A DNA stretch of 64,000 nucleotides, taken from the NCBI GenBank assembly GCA_014773175.1, contig VXCM01001402.1:85814-149813 (forward strand). Direction: 5' to 3'. The notes under the pieces are model-generated. The model made no database searches. It saw only the letters and a list, made by a program, of their open reading frames with translations, and was not told the origin of the DNA. The translations under genes and the position numbers were made by a program. Positions within the stretch are counted from its first letter, which is position 1. Each line of letters begins with the position of its first letter. This document shows, piece by piece, positions 10,689 to 26,821 of this stretch. This DNA comes from Lucifuga dentata. Taxonomy: Eukaryota > Chordata > Actinopteri > Ophidiiformes > Bythitidae.

Positions 10689-13600
10689 GGATGGAGTACG
10701 GGGGCAGAGGGGAGAAAGGTTTCTGAGAAGAAATGATTTATTCCTAGGCATTTTGCAGGGAACATCATGAATAAAATTCAGAGCTAAGTAAGCATTCACA
10801 CACGGCTCTCTCAGTGTTTCCTCTGGTCCCTGTGGAGAGAGGAAGATGGGATGTTTCCCTTCACGGTGTGTGTACTCTTTTATCCCTCAAGTTTGTCAGG
10901 GAGGGGATTTAGCTTGTATTTTACTGCATATTTGCTTCATAATGGAAATTGTGTTCTGATCATTACTTTCTTACTTTTTCCATTAGAAAAAGAACTATTT
11001 TTCAGCTTACAACAGCAGCTATTCAAGCAAACATGGCCTTTGCCGCCTGGCAACAGTTGGCAACAGTGAGTAGACTTTTTAATTTATGGCTACCTGCAAA
11101 CTTTTAGGTGAGTTAAGGATAGATTACACTTCCACACGTTCTTTCTGAATCATATCCACTTGAATTCTTCACTCACTTCAGCTCAGCAAAGGTTTTGCTG
11201 AAGTCATGGCAATGATGGAGAGAGTTTTCTTCACAACTTTTGAACATAATAGCAAGACTCTCTCTCCGACCTTCAAAAACAAGCTGGAATATTGTGTTAG
11301 ACTGAAAACATGTGATTCTTGTTGAAGTCAAAAGCTCTGACTTTTCAGAGGAAGAAAAGCCTTGATCACATGCAATCACTATAGACAACTCTCTCCGACT
11401 TCATTGCAGCACCGGGTTTCTGTCAGTGGGCTAAATATTCATGAGAGGACATGAAATCTACTGCTTCAACATGAAGGTGAAGCTTTGAATTTCAGTGGTT
11501 TCTTCCTTTAACCCTTCTGAGGGTTGTGGATATGATCAGATTGCTTCTGTAAACCTTCACATTTGCTCTGGAGGAGGCTGAAAATGAGACACGAGAGTAT
11601 ATATATGTGCCACAGAAACCTGCATATTGGAGACTGAATAGCTGAAGAGACTGCCAAAAAGGATTTTAGATGCAAGTTGCACCATATATTCATAAAATCA
11701 CAAAATCCACTGAATATTTTGTCTTGATGGCAAAAATGAAAAACTGTGCTTCCACCCAGAAAAAATTATGTTAAATGGTTTGATGTTGTGGATAATTGGC
11801 TTCCATTTTTTCTTGAATCCCTTTCTTTTTCACTGCGCTTTGTGTCACTTTATGACAACAACAATGACAACATTAGAGGACAGTTAGTGCTCTTTAAACA
11901 TAAAATACTGAGTTTATCAATGAGAACTGAAGATGAAGAAAAATCCAGGCAGCCTCATCAAAGATTAAAAGAGAAAGAAAACTGCTAAAGAGAATTCACA
12001 CTAGGGTTAGCTGTTGTACTTTTATGCTGTCATAGTTTATGAATGTCAACAAATAACTTCTACACCACTAAGAGACACCACAGCAGAATTTAAAAGCTTA
12101 CGAACACAAACAAGCTGAAATTGAGAAAGCTTTAGTGGCCACTTCAGAAAGGATTTTTTTTTTTTTTTTTTTTTCAGAGATGACCCTCATAGACACACCA
12201 CACACACACACACAGTGCCTGTTTGTTCGCAGTGCTCAGGATGCAGTGAAACAGCCCTCAGGCATTTTGTGGTTCAGCGTCATTCTTTGGAGGATTTCCA
12301 TAACACCACCCACACCTGGAGCACCCCCTCCTGTGAGCCAAACAGACTTTTTAACACTGGTTCTGTGTGACAGTACTGCAAAATGGTGTCAAATAAAACA
12401 GCAAAATGCTCATTAACAACCAGCCAGACTGTGATAAAGAGAAGACCTGTAATTTGGCTCCATTAACACCAAATCATCGCAACACAAATAGACTGTGTAG
12501 TGATAATAGGAGGTATGATTGATAGGCTCTTAGCCTAGTGTTAAAGATAAAACCTAGACGTGTTGCAGTTGTTTTCTCATTCCAACTTGACACACTTCTG
12601 CCAACAATGCCAGGGGGGATTTTAATTTCAGTTTCATAAACGTCACTTTCATGGCTGTCCGAAAAATTCTCAACAGCTGATATGACACTATCATCATCTA
12701 GGAAAAACTGGCTCCAGCTAAAGACTTTAAATGCATGGTGGCTTAGTTTGTCCATTCAAATGATTGCAGTTGATGTACAAAATCGCCTTAGGAATTATAT
12801 TACTTCCCTTGCTCCCTTCCTCGTGTATCAGGCTCAGAACTTATCAATCAACCCTCATACTTCAATAGAATATAGGAAGTAGTACTATTTCAAAAAATAA
12901 TAATTATTACTGCTAAATTAAAGATGAACTTTTCTGTTAAAACCATCCATTTACGGTGAAGACGAGCACAATTTTTTCATCCATTGTGGATCTCAGGTCA
13001 ATATGATCCAGGCTGCCCTTGTCTTCATAGCAAGTGAAGAAAAAGTCAGTTATGCATGTTTTTACAGACAGATACGGTGCAGCAGATACAGGAAACCTAC
13101 TGCCTGACAAAGGGAACATCTCTATACTCAGTGAGATCATTAAAGTGAAGTAAAAGAGAGGAAAAGAGGAGAAATGGGTAAAAAAGAGGGAAGGAGAAAG
13201 TAGTAGATCTTGAAGGCCTTTGAGACAGGCTCAGCACTTATTGGAGAATTAATTAATGGAGCTGCTAGAACATGGAAAAAAGCAGCAGGTCCCTTGCGAT
13301 TCACTCCGATATCGACACACTTCTTATTCGCTTTTACAAACATCAATGATTGTGAAGAAGAGACTTGAATATGACTGGGGATGACTCCAGACATCCTGTT
13401 ACAAGAGAGAAAATCAATGTTGAATGTATAACTGTGTAAGTTTCATTACTGCTTCACACTTCCTTATCCTTTCTTTTGGATACCATGTTCATTCTCCTCT
13501 ATTTTCCATCATCTTCCTTTCCTCCTCTGAAATAACTCCAGCTCACCGGTGTGTGTGTGGGCGTGCAGCAACACAGCACCTCACTGCTAGGACAAGAATA

Positions 13601-13984
13601 CACACTGTTGTTCTCGGACACACCGGCTGTTGGGGGATTCGAGCATGGACAGGCTCATTAGAGGTGCTCATCGCTGTGTGGGTTTGTGTGCAAACATATT
13701 CTCACCCAGAGAATCCTCTTCCACTTAACAAAAATATAACTCAGTTTGTAATGCAGTTAAGTTAAACTCCTCTCATTAAACTGCAAAAGCCCTTAACTCT
13801 CTCTGCTAGATTTGGTTTGTTATTTATATGTCCCTGTTCTGCTGCGATGCAAAAAAATCTAAACTGTGAGCTTGCATCCGATCTAAATAAATCCCAGTAC
13901 AGGCTGTGAATACAAATATGTTGCATTCACTGTCTGAGAGATTTTTAAAATACTGTAAAAACTATATTCAGTCTTTCCCACAGG

Positions 13985-14585
13985 TGTAAAATACTAATTA
14001 TATTTAATCAAGTATTGAGTATTGGTACTTTACTTGAGTATTTACATTTTGGGAGGCACTCTTCTTGTGCTTCACTACAAGAAGCACAATCTTTCAGAGG
14101 GAAAAACTTTACTTTTTACTCTATCTGATGGCAGTAGTTATTAATTACTTTTCAGATTTAGAACGTTTCATTCAAAACATGAGATAAGGTCATAAACTAT
14201 CACTAATAATGTATTTTTTTCCTTCCTTCTTCCATCCCTCTTTTTCCTTCCTTCCCTCTTTCCTCCCTCCTTCCTTTTTTCTGTTTTCCTTGTTTGCTTT
14301 CTGTCTTCCGCTGATATGAAAACATTAATATCCTCAAGAACTGAAGATACATACAAGGTTTTTACCCAACAACAAAAGTAAACTTTACTCTTCTTCACTA
14401 TAAGTAATTATACTTTTGGTACTGAAATACATTTTACTGGCAATACAATAGTTGTTTGTTTTTACTTCAATTAAAATCTGAATGCAGGACTTTTACTTGT
14501 AGTTTATAGTATAGTAAAGTAGTTTTCCATTGTGATATTGATAGTTTTACTCATGTAAAAGTACTTGAATGCTTCTTCCGTCATT
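13985..14585 (+). repeat. Abundant teleost interspersed repeat, interrupted by a pyrimidine tract
   Basis: The left part (TACTTTACTTGAGTATTT, TTTCAGAGGGAAAAAC, TTTACTTTTTACTCTATC) and the right part (GGACTTTTACTTGTAG, TTACTCATGTAAAAGTACTT, TGCTTCTTCC) match, in order, a very common fish dispersed repeat known to me from memory. A (CTTCC)n-type tract at about 14215-14290 lies between the halves. No coding content. Confidence 0.55.
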
Positions 14586-15141
14586 GTTCTTTCTAGGTTT
14601 TTTGTTTGTTTGTTTTGCCTGAGCTGAAAATCATCCTGGCGCCCAATGTAAGCAAAATGTATAATGTATAAACCAAATATATTCAGCATAAACACCTGCA
14701 TGAAGTGTTGCAAATAATTCAGTAACAGTCTGCTGCTGGGATCAGTACATGCTAAGGATGTTATGCAAATAATATACTGCGAAAGCCATTCAATGTGTAG
14801 GAAATGAGTAACTTTTAATTGCGACTTTTCAAAACAACTCTCACTGTAAATGCTGAACATAAGGAGGGTAGATCGATGTTAACACTGAAACATCTGAAGC
14901 ACCAACCAACCAAGATTTGAGCTGCTTTATGTGACTGAACGGGAAACAGATGGTTACCAGTTGTGAAAACTAAAGCTGCTGTATTTTGTTATTTTGTATG
15001 ACTTGCTGCGACCTCACTGAACACGTTTGTATGTTTGTGAACACTCCAGTATGTCAGAACGTTCTGTCATTGCTTTTTTTTTTTTTAACAGGCAGATTTC
15101 CTCAGAGCTATTCTATATGAAGCTACTGACAACTTATGAAC

Positions 15142-15192
15142 AAGTGTGCATGTGTGCATGTGCATGTGTGTGTGTGCATGTGTGTGTGTTGA
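15142..15192. repeat. Compound (GT)/(GCAT) microsatellite
   Basis: Alternating TGTG and TGCATG units over about 50 bp. Confidence 0.8.
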
Positions 15193-16016
15193 GTATGTGT
15201 GTATGAATCTCTCAAATCTCTCAAGAATTTTTGTGCAAGGCTCATTTGCAGTGCACATTAGCCGAAATCCTCTTGTGTTTCTACTAATTTTCCTCAATTT
15301 GTCTCCATTAACATTTATCTGAGAGGCATTTCAGAGTTCAAAATTCACAACAATTCAAAAATATTCATTACAGAGGTTGGGTTTGTGTGTGCGTGTGTGT
15401 GTTGGAGGATGGTGGGTGGGTTGCATCTGAAGAGATCGTGGAATTCTCCCTGTGCAGCAGAGAAGAAACACCCAGGTATTTGATCAAATGCCAGTTGCAA
15501 AGCTTCACTCATGCTGATACAGACTGAAAAGGCAGCAGGAGAACTGCAGAAACGCTCCTGGCAGGAGCATTAACTCGACTTGAAATGCATTTGTTTCACA
15601 TCACTACAGGGATAAATCCTTTTCATCTGGAGATCATCCATTTACAGTATTATTTTATAGCACAAACCAGAATATTTATTTGAGGAAACCCACTGAAAAT
15701 GTCAATTCTTTTAGATTTAATAAAAAGCTTATTGCCACCACATTTGCTGTTATACAGGACTCAGTAAATTTGCAACGAAGAATCAATAGAAAGTAATTCT
15801 TTATTGTACCTCAAAGAACAACGGTGAAAATAGCTACAGTCCATCAGCGATAATCCTGCACAGTTACGCTCTTTACCCTCTTGTGCAAAGTTAGAGATGA
15901 ATAGTCAATGGAACTGCAGAGCAAATTGTAAGCACAAAGAAATCAATGACGCAGATGAGGAGGGAAGAATGCACCCAACTTCAGGCTTATTTTGCTTTTG
16001 TGCTTGTAATGGTATA

Positions 16017-16245
16017 GACAAACTCCTCTCCTCCCTTCACCTCACCTCTCCTCATCACTCCTCACCCCATCACTCTTCTTCTCACACCATCTCTCATCTC
16101 CTCACCTCGCCTCTCCTCACCTTTTCTCACCCCCTCACTTCTCTCCTCTCCTCACCTCTCTTCACCCCATCACTCCTCTCCTCATCAATCCTCACCCCAT
16201 CACTTTTCTCCTCACCTCTCCTCTCCTCACCTCTTCTCTTCGTCT
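16017..16245. repeat. CTCACC/CTCCTC-type minisatellite
   Basis: About 230 bp, almost wholly pyrimidine plus A, built from irregular units such as CTCCTCACCTCT and CACCCCATCACT. The 143-aa frame across it is rich in Ser, Leu, Thr and His because of the repeat, and is not a credible protein. Confidence 0.85.
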
Positions 16246-17935
16246 TTGAGCTTGGCCCTGGTTTGACAGTTGGTCAATGTGGCAGCAAAGCAGAGTTTGA
16301 CATAGCTCATCTTGAATCTTGTAAATGATGTTGAACTGATGGAAATACTGAAATGTTTTTTTTCTCACTCATAATACTTCTGATGTTTTGCATTTGTCTG
16401 TTGCAGCAGTTTATTGTAAATCAAAAAGGTCAAGCCTGCCCTTGTGGCCTGTGGAGATCTATATTTGTTCTTATAGATATGGATCAAAACCATGATTTAT
16501 ATGTACAGCTATGAAAGCTGTTAAAACCAAGACAAAACATTTTTTTTTAAACAATTACAATTCAAAGTCAAAGATCACTGGCAAACAAATTAAGGCCCCA
16601 GAAATGACCAGAGGATAGAATCCATATCTATGTACCAGTTTCAGAAAATGCACATTTCTGAGCTTCATAAAGCAGGTATTTATGGGAGAGAAGCCATTTA
16701 GAAAGAGCTTATATCCATATTCAGTGCACACAGATACAATACAGCCCTGAGCAATACAAAAGTAATATATCTAATGAGTCATATTTCCATATTTCCTCTA
16801 TGCCTTTGAGTTTACAGTCAGAGAAAAATACAAAAGATGCCTTCAAGCTGGTTGAGAAAACAGCCTCATAGGAGCCATAAGGGCACGACACCATCAAAGC
16901 ATATGAAGCTATTGTACAGAAAACGGTGAAATATAAAAACTAATTATACAATTGTTTCATGCCACCAGGACCAGTCAAGTGCTAATCAGTAGATCTAAAC
17001 AAAGTTAACCTTTATGTGAATCCTTTATATGAGCAGAGAGTATGAAGCATGTTCATTCCTCAAAGGACTGAGGGTTGACCGCGGGAAAAACTGAGCCAAC
17101 ATTCTGCTTTAAAACAGCATTTAAAAAAGATAAGTGAATTGTGCCTAATACCACTGCTGGAACTGAATTAGACTGTAGAATGATCCCATGTCTATGAAAA
17201 AAGAGAGAAACTGACTATGCTGGATGCACTCTTTAATTAGGGATGTGTTTTCTTCTTGCATTCCCATAAGACACTGTGCATGTATGTTTTTTCTAAAGAG
17301 GAGTGCTCCATTTCCTATTTGTATCTCCACTAAAGCAGGTGCTGCAGTCTTTTATTTTGCTCAAGGACACTTTGGCAATCATGTGGGTAGGCTGTCACCG
17401 AATAAAACTGTGACCTTTAAGGCACAATTAAGGCCTCTCCTGCAGTGCTCTAAGCTAATTTGAACATATGTGTGTCGTGTGTTTGCGTCACATTGGCTTC
17501 ATTACAATGATAAAGGCACCTGTAATTGCTTTTTCTCTCTTTCCAGGTCTCAATTTCTGAATCCAATTTGTGACTCTGGCCAGCCAATAGCAACCGCTCA
17601 CAGATGCCGTCTCCAGTCTGAATTTTACAACTGCTTGTGTTCATAAAAGGATATAATGACTTCTGGATAACTGAATGAAGCAATTCTGTCGTTTTAAACC
17701 ATTTCAATTACACTGGAACACTGGAAGATCACCAAGTACAAAGGAGGTGTGGACATGAGATTCTCTATCACATGTTCATAAAAACATATCATAGCTGTGC
17801 TTATCTAGTTCATCGCGTAACCAACCTGCCATCGACAGGTTTGCTTGGCCTGACAAACGTGTGCGTGTGAGTGCGTTGCAGTGATAAGCATGTTCCATGT
17901 ACTTCCTATAGACCTCAGCAGCCCATGAGGACCAT

Positions 17936-17938
<3 letters not shown>

Positions 17939-17974
<36 letters not shown>
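17939..17974. repeat. (CT)n microsatellite
   Basis: About 18 CT units followed by CTATCTAT. Confidence 0.95.
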
Positions 17975-17980
<6 letters not shown>

Positions 17981-20900
17981 GTAGGAAAACAGAATGGGAC
18001 TTTCACTGTACATCAACAGCTCGAATAGGTTGTATAGATTTTTCTGAATGCAATTCTAGCAAGAGGAATGAAAACTATGAATCTGTACACAGTGGCGGGT
18101 CTGTCTGTGGACGTATGATATGGCTTGTAGTTTATTTTTCTTAGCATTTTTCTGTGTAAATGAGACCAAGTTATTGATTTACAGTACAAAAGGCAGCACC
18201 TTTTTTCTCAGTCAGGTTTGTTTTCTTTACTTTCTTTCTCAAATGTATTATAAGTTTGGCCAAATTCCAACTCTGTCTCTTCTTTTTCTTTTTCTTTTTT
18301 TTTTTTTTTTTTNTTTTTTTTTTTTTTTTATCTTTCTCATTGTCTTACTCAAAGCCAGCTTTTGAGCTTTGGAATAAATTTGCTCTTGTTGGAGGATGAC
18401 ATTGGCAGAGTGGAAAACATCACAAAAACTATTCAAAGAGGGAGTCAAGAGTGCCTGTGACACTTCTGTATTTGCTTGCATTCAAAATTTAACATATTTT
18501 GATAGGGAATAAATTAGATATGTTATGTGAACTGATGCTTGATGCTCCTTCGCTAAGCTGATTGTAAAAGCTGCTTTTGGTTCAGTCATAGCAGAGAACA
18601 GATCAACTGAGGTATAATCTTTAACAAGAACCAACCCAATAAAATTGAGTGTGGTTACATGTAAATAGCAGTGAGAATTTAAATCTCATCTATTCAGAGG
18701 ACTTCTCCACTTTATGTCTCCCACACAGATGAGCACTCCCATTTTGGAACATGAAACAAAAGGCAGTGAAACCCTAACGAGGAGGAAGAGGAGGAGGATG
18801 TCGCTATCTGTTGGAGCCCATAATAGGCTGGACCAGGAGCAGTTTGAGACAATCATGGTCTTTTCAATCAGTTTCAGATGGTGTGATTAGAAAGTGATCT
18901 ACAGCAGGCAGCATCAACCACCTACCTCATTTTTGGAGCCATCAGTCTGTTTGCTGAAGAAATGGCGTTCCTCCTTAACTCAGGTAGACAGGCATCAAAT
19001 TGGCCTTCCTCCTGATCCTTAGTGGGCCTGGATGAGGAGAGATCACACATATCTGTATGTATGAGACAGAGAGGGACAAAGATAGAAAGTATGAGATGTC
19101 TTTTTGGTAAAACAAGAAATCCTCCATACACCATATGCTTTAATCAAGAACCAATGTTTCACACATGAAATGAGATATCCCATATGACACTATGCCCACA
19201 TGCACAACTAATCACATTAAGGCATTGCAAGTTGCTATGGAAGTGTTGAAGCAGGTTAACGTTTGGTGAAGCCTGTCCTTTCCTCTCATGATGGGTTTCA
19301 GCTGTTCATGTAAACAATCAGGCAGGAATCTTTCCTCACATAGAGTCTATTATGCTAAAATGAGTTGAAAAGGATGTAACAAAAAGGAAAAGTGAGGAGG
19401 CAGCCTTGAAATACAAATTATGAACTTAAAACAAAGTTGAAGCTGATTTGCAGACATGCAGCGAGTTGGACAAAAACAGCGAAATTATTTTGATTAGGAT
19501 TTTTTTACACCTCCAAAAAGCTCCACTGAAATAAACTCAGAGTGATTATGTGGATCCACATGACTGGTGCTCAGTAGCTCTCCTTAGAGGTTACGACAGA
19601 CCAGACAGGTCCGGAAGGTCTCAAATGGGGAAACCAGGTCCTTTCAAATCACCTAATGCATGACTAATGCTCATTTTTCAGGCTGGCTTAAAATAACAGT
19701 TACTGTACATATAAATAAAAATATTATCAGTAGAGAGCAGAGCAACAGGCAGTGACTTGGCTTGTAATCACCTTTAAGTCTATTCTTATTTCAGGTAAAG
19801 AAGGTAAAATAAAAAGACACTGATAGCCACATGTTCCTTCCAGGAGGCTGGTGTGTCCTGTACTACAAACTCAACATGTACATTTAAATTAGTATAAGTA
19901 TTTTGAGTTACCTAGGTTAAAATTCAATTAAATATCAATAACAAAATTGTATGTCTCCCTATGGGACTAATTGGAATAAACTGTATTTTTCTATGAATAA
20001 TCATTTAAAATGGTATTATAAAGATAAATACTGACTAAGGAGCTTACACAGTCAACTCCAGCAGTTTGTGTTGTGTTGCACTCATTTTCCATCATTAACT
20101 TCAACCTGAATTTGATTAGTCTAGTAATAATTCTGTCAGACTGTCCAGACAGATTTGAATACCTGCGTTGTGTCATTAATAATAATAAAACAAAAAAGAT
20201 CAGTCAGAGGAATGTATTGTAACTTGGTATTTAAACAATACCTGTATCATTCTCATTTAATTGTTTTTCTCTTTCATTTTGATGTTAGCTGCTAAAAGTA
20301 GCTGAGACATCTCATTTAAAAGTTAATTTCTCCATTTTATTCCAAGCAAAAATTGTAAATGGCAAATAATAAGGCCTAAATGATGATGTTTATGATGCCA
20401 ATTACTCCAAAGAAAAAATATTATTTTCTGCAAGGTCCTCAGATGAAAGAAAGTCTGACACTGTCCTCTTCTGGTGGAAGATTAAACTGCAGGAAAAAAA
20501 AATGTATATTGTTTTGTTTCAATTCTATTATTTTTTTAAAAACTAATTGAGTAATATTGGACAAAATGTTGTACTACATGACTTCTGTCTTAAAAAAATA
20601 TTATTTTGATTGTGATAATGGAGATTTATGACACTGCAATGGAATTATGTTTGGAGTATTTGGGAAAACCAGCCTTGAATACAAAATGAAAATAAACACT
20701 TCAAATAAAAAAAGGTTTCAGGTGTACCATATCAACATAAATGTTTAAAGTTATTAGGCTATTATTATTCGGTAACTTAATTTTCCTCAGGACTCATTAA
20801 AATACACAGGCTAACTGATGACACTTAAAACGGGAGCTCGTCTTTGTGCAACACTGCAAGTTTGCTTCGGATGTGGAATTACATATTTAGTTAAATATTT

Positions 20901-22080
20901 GATTATTTGTCTTATTTATGCATAATGTACATCTTCAACTCATTAAATAAACATCTAACAGCTTGCCACCTCATCAATTCTGTATCAGCATTGTGATTAG
21001 TCAAAATTAAGATAATTCCTCTCCCATGTTTCACCATGGCTCCTAGCAGATGGTGAAACACATGGAGCACTGGATGGTGCAGGCAGTAATATTAACATAA
21101 AAACAAAGGGTGAAACAGGAGAAAAACACAAGTGTGTAAAGGGTCTGTAAACTTTTAAATATGTTATGGGATTTAAAATTTGTTCCAAATCCCATTTGAA
21201 CAATAAATTGTCAATATTTCAAAAACATGACTCCATCCTGTTATTGAGACCTCAAAAGAACCAATAACTGAAATTGTTCAGTATTACACAAAATCAAGAG
21301 GTCTCATGTTTTTAAACTTTTATATAAGATTATGATTTTCTTTTTTTTCCCCCATGTAAAGCGTAGTTTCAAAATGTCAGGCAGCATTGTGGGGGAGAAA
21401 TGTTTCAAGTTTTAACATGGAATGAATTTTTGTTTCCTATGATAGCATCATTTCAAAGAGTTAAGTAGTTTTTGACAAACAACATTTTTGTTGATGTAAT
21501 ATGATCAAATTAAAGAACCGTTATGTAAAATATCATCCAAATGTGATACAAGTGCTGCAAAAATAATTTACATATGCTGTATTTACTGAGACTTCACTTC
21601 TGATGTCTCTAACATTAAATGTCCTGAAAATATTTTACCTCGTTGTGATTTGATTCCCACCTGCTTTGGCTCATAAGGTAGAGCGCAGAGATGGAAAACA
21701 GTGATGGCTACACGAGGCCAGGACTGGGAACCACTGCCAAAGCCAATAACTTTCTCATTAAGGGGTGTAACCAATCTTTATGAACTCTTCGTCTATTAAC
21801 TGTTTAGTTTGAGTTTTCAATAGAAATGCTTCCATAAACAGGCTGAGTTGCACACATGTAACTACAGTTGCTGATACTCAGATTTCCCTACTTGTATTGT
21901 CAAACATCCACTAACTGCAAGATCTGATTTATAGAACAAAGACAGCATCTATTTAAGTTGTTGTTGAAAAAAGTCTGCATGTACATCACTTTTTTTTATT
22001 GTTATTATTCCAGCTCAAGTGTAATTTCTTGGTGATGAGTAAAGAAAGCCAAAATACTTTCTATAAACATTTATTTTATC

Positions 22081-22086
22081 TTTATT
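22081..22086 (-). terminator. Poly(A) signal of rpl13a
   Basis: AATAAA on the minus strand lies 17 nt after the rpl13a stop codon, giving a very short 3' UTR as is usual for ribosomal protein genes. A second AATAAA-like match follows at 22070-22075. Confidence 0.7.
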
Positions 22087-22103
22087 GGTCAGAGGAGACC
22101 AGT

Positions 22104-25307
<3,204 letters not shown>

Positions 25308-25314
25308 GATGTGC

Positions 25315-25324
25315 GAAAAGAAAG
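25315..25324 (-). promoter_or_regulatory. 5'TOP-like tract and probable start of rpl13a
   Basis: On the minus strand CTTTCTTTTC occurs just before GCACATC-ATG. A C followed by pyrimidines at the cap site is the TOP element of vertebrate ribosomal protein mRNAs. If transcription starts at 25324, the 5' UTR is 17 nt. Confidence 0.6.
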
Positions 25325-26564
25325 ACAAACGGGGCTGCCCGTGGTAAAAAGCAGGGGATGATGGAAATGACGACATCAGGAAGTGGGGAATTTTTTTAAA
25401 ATAAACTTTATTTAAATAAACAATTTGCAATAAGGTACAAAAAGTAATAGGTAAAGTCAAACAATGAAATGCAAAGACAACAGCAAACAGAAAAAGTGAA
25501 ACGATGCTCGAGGGTTACATTTCAGAAGTACAGAGATTTGCAACTGCAGAAATCGTCTTGATAGCCTTACAATTTAAGCTAAGTGGGGAATTTATGTGTT
25601 TATGTGTGCAAAAATGTTGTCCGTTTTGCACATCAACTGCATTCAGCGCACGTCAGTGACATCTGCTGGTGGGGATGATCTACTGCAGTGAACGACTGAG
25701 AGGCAGTTTAATTTGGGATCATTTTTATGTGGTCCATGAACGTGCAAGTGCAAGAGTTGTTGTATTTTTTTAATGTTTTTTTTTTTTTAATTATTGTTTT
25801 CAGTTACAGTGAATGAAAAAAATATGTTAGTAACTGCCTTGCCATTAGCGCTGTATCTAATTTTCTATAATTCACCAATTCTTTAATATAAAGACCAAAT
25901 ATTGATGGGGTGAAATATTTCCAATTTGAGTAATAGCGAAGGATATATATATGACAAAGACCTCAAAAAACAATATTAACAGCAATTTGGGCCGATTACA
26001 TGTTTTTACCAATAAGTAAAGGGGTGTTGACATTGAAATGATTGTGTTAATGCATTAACATACACTAAATGCAAATTTATGTATGCAAATGTTAATGTAT
26101 GTTCATTCATTCAGGCCAGAAACTTTGTCATGCAGATAATGCCAGAATTTCTGTTAGCTTGGCCTTCTCTATACTGATCAGCATTATGCTAACAATACTG
26201 TTTTCTACTCAGTGTGTCAACCTACTTTGTTTGTATACAAAGTTACAGTTTTCGCTTAAGTGTTTTTGTCAAGTTAGACAATGTTTATAGTAAATTACAG
26301 AGGTTGGGATTAAACCATTGCTATTGTCAGTACTATTATTTGTAAGCCATTGAATATATCTTCCGCATTTAGAGTGAGATTGTACACTGGAGTTGCAGTT
26401 CTAATACATTTACATAAGTATGTGGACATCTATCACGTGTATATGTGACCTCTCTGTTAATGTGCTTAATTTATAGTTATGGATACATGTTGCTCTAATG
26501 ACTGCATCTATGTTCAGTTTATACGTTTACCTTTTTATAGAAAAATAGTATAGTGTTACCACAG
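25325..26564. other. Intergenic, rpl13a to atp5if1
   Basis: About 1.2 kb between the rpl13a promoter (minus strand) and the atp5if1 3' end. No coding exon, RNA gene or clear repeat unit was recognised. It is AT-rich with short T runs. Confidence 0.6.
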
Positions 26565-26580
26565 TCATTTACATGACAAA

Positions 26581-26586
26581 TTTATT
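26581..26586 (-). terminator. Poly(A) signal of atp5if1
   Basis: AATAAA on the minus strand, about 240 nt beyond the stop codon. Confidence 0.6.
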
Positions 26587-26821
26587 TATACACAGAGGTG
26601 TAGCAGTATAATGTTTTTACAGCTTGTGTCACTCAAAATGCCATGGCAACAATGATTCTTTAATGACAACTCTTTTAATAACTTTCAAGCATTTACAGAA
26701 CAAACCGCCCAGACATCCTCAACTGGCCTGGCAAGACTACATGCAGCAATCTGGGGAAATTAAATAAAGATGCCTGGCTGGTATGATGAGAAGGCTGGAA
26801 CCTTTTTGGAGAATGTTACAC

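Larger units (their letters stand above)
1..22060. other. Gene-poor intergenic (or very long intronic) stretch
   Basis: I find no exon that I can defend here. Open frames are short, lack recognisable protein families and are not bounded by matched splice sites. The sequence is AT-rich and contains microsatellites, SINE, LINE and MITE remnants and hairpins listed separately. It could be a regulatory desert of a gene left of the window, or an intron of one. Confidence is limited because small exons cannot be excluded by eye. Confidence 0.6.

Noticed and set aside
10433..10726. 97-aa open frame with a long Ser-Leu repeat
   Set aside because: It is produced by the (CT)n microsatellite.
15897..16328. 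143-aa open frame rich in Ser, His, Thr and Leu
   Set aside because: Most of it is the CTCACC minisatellite read in one frame; no splice sites or family motifs.
18781..18840. GAGGAGGAAGAGGAGGAGGA-like acidic exon
   Set aside because: No in-frame continuation with paired splice sites, and no protein family recognised.
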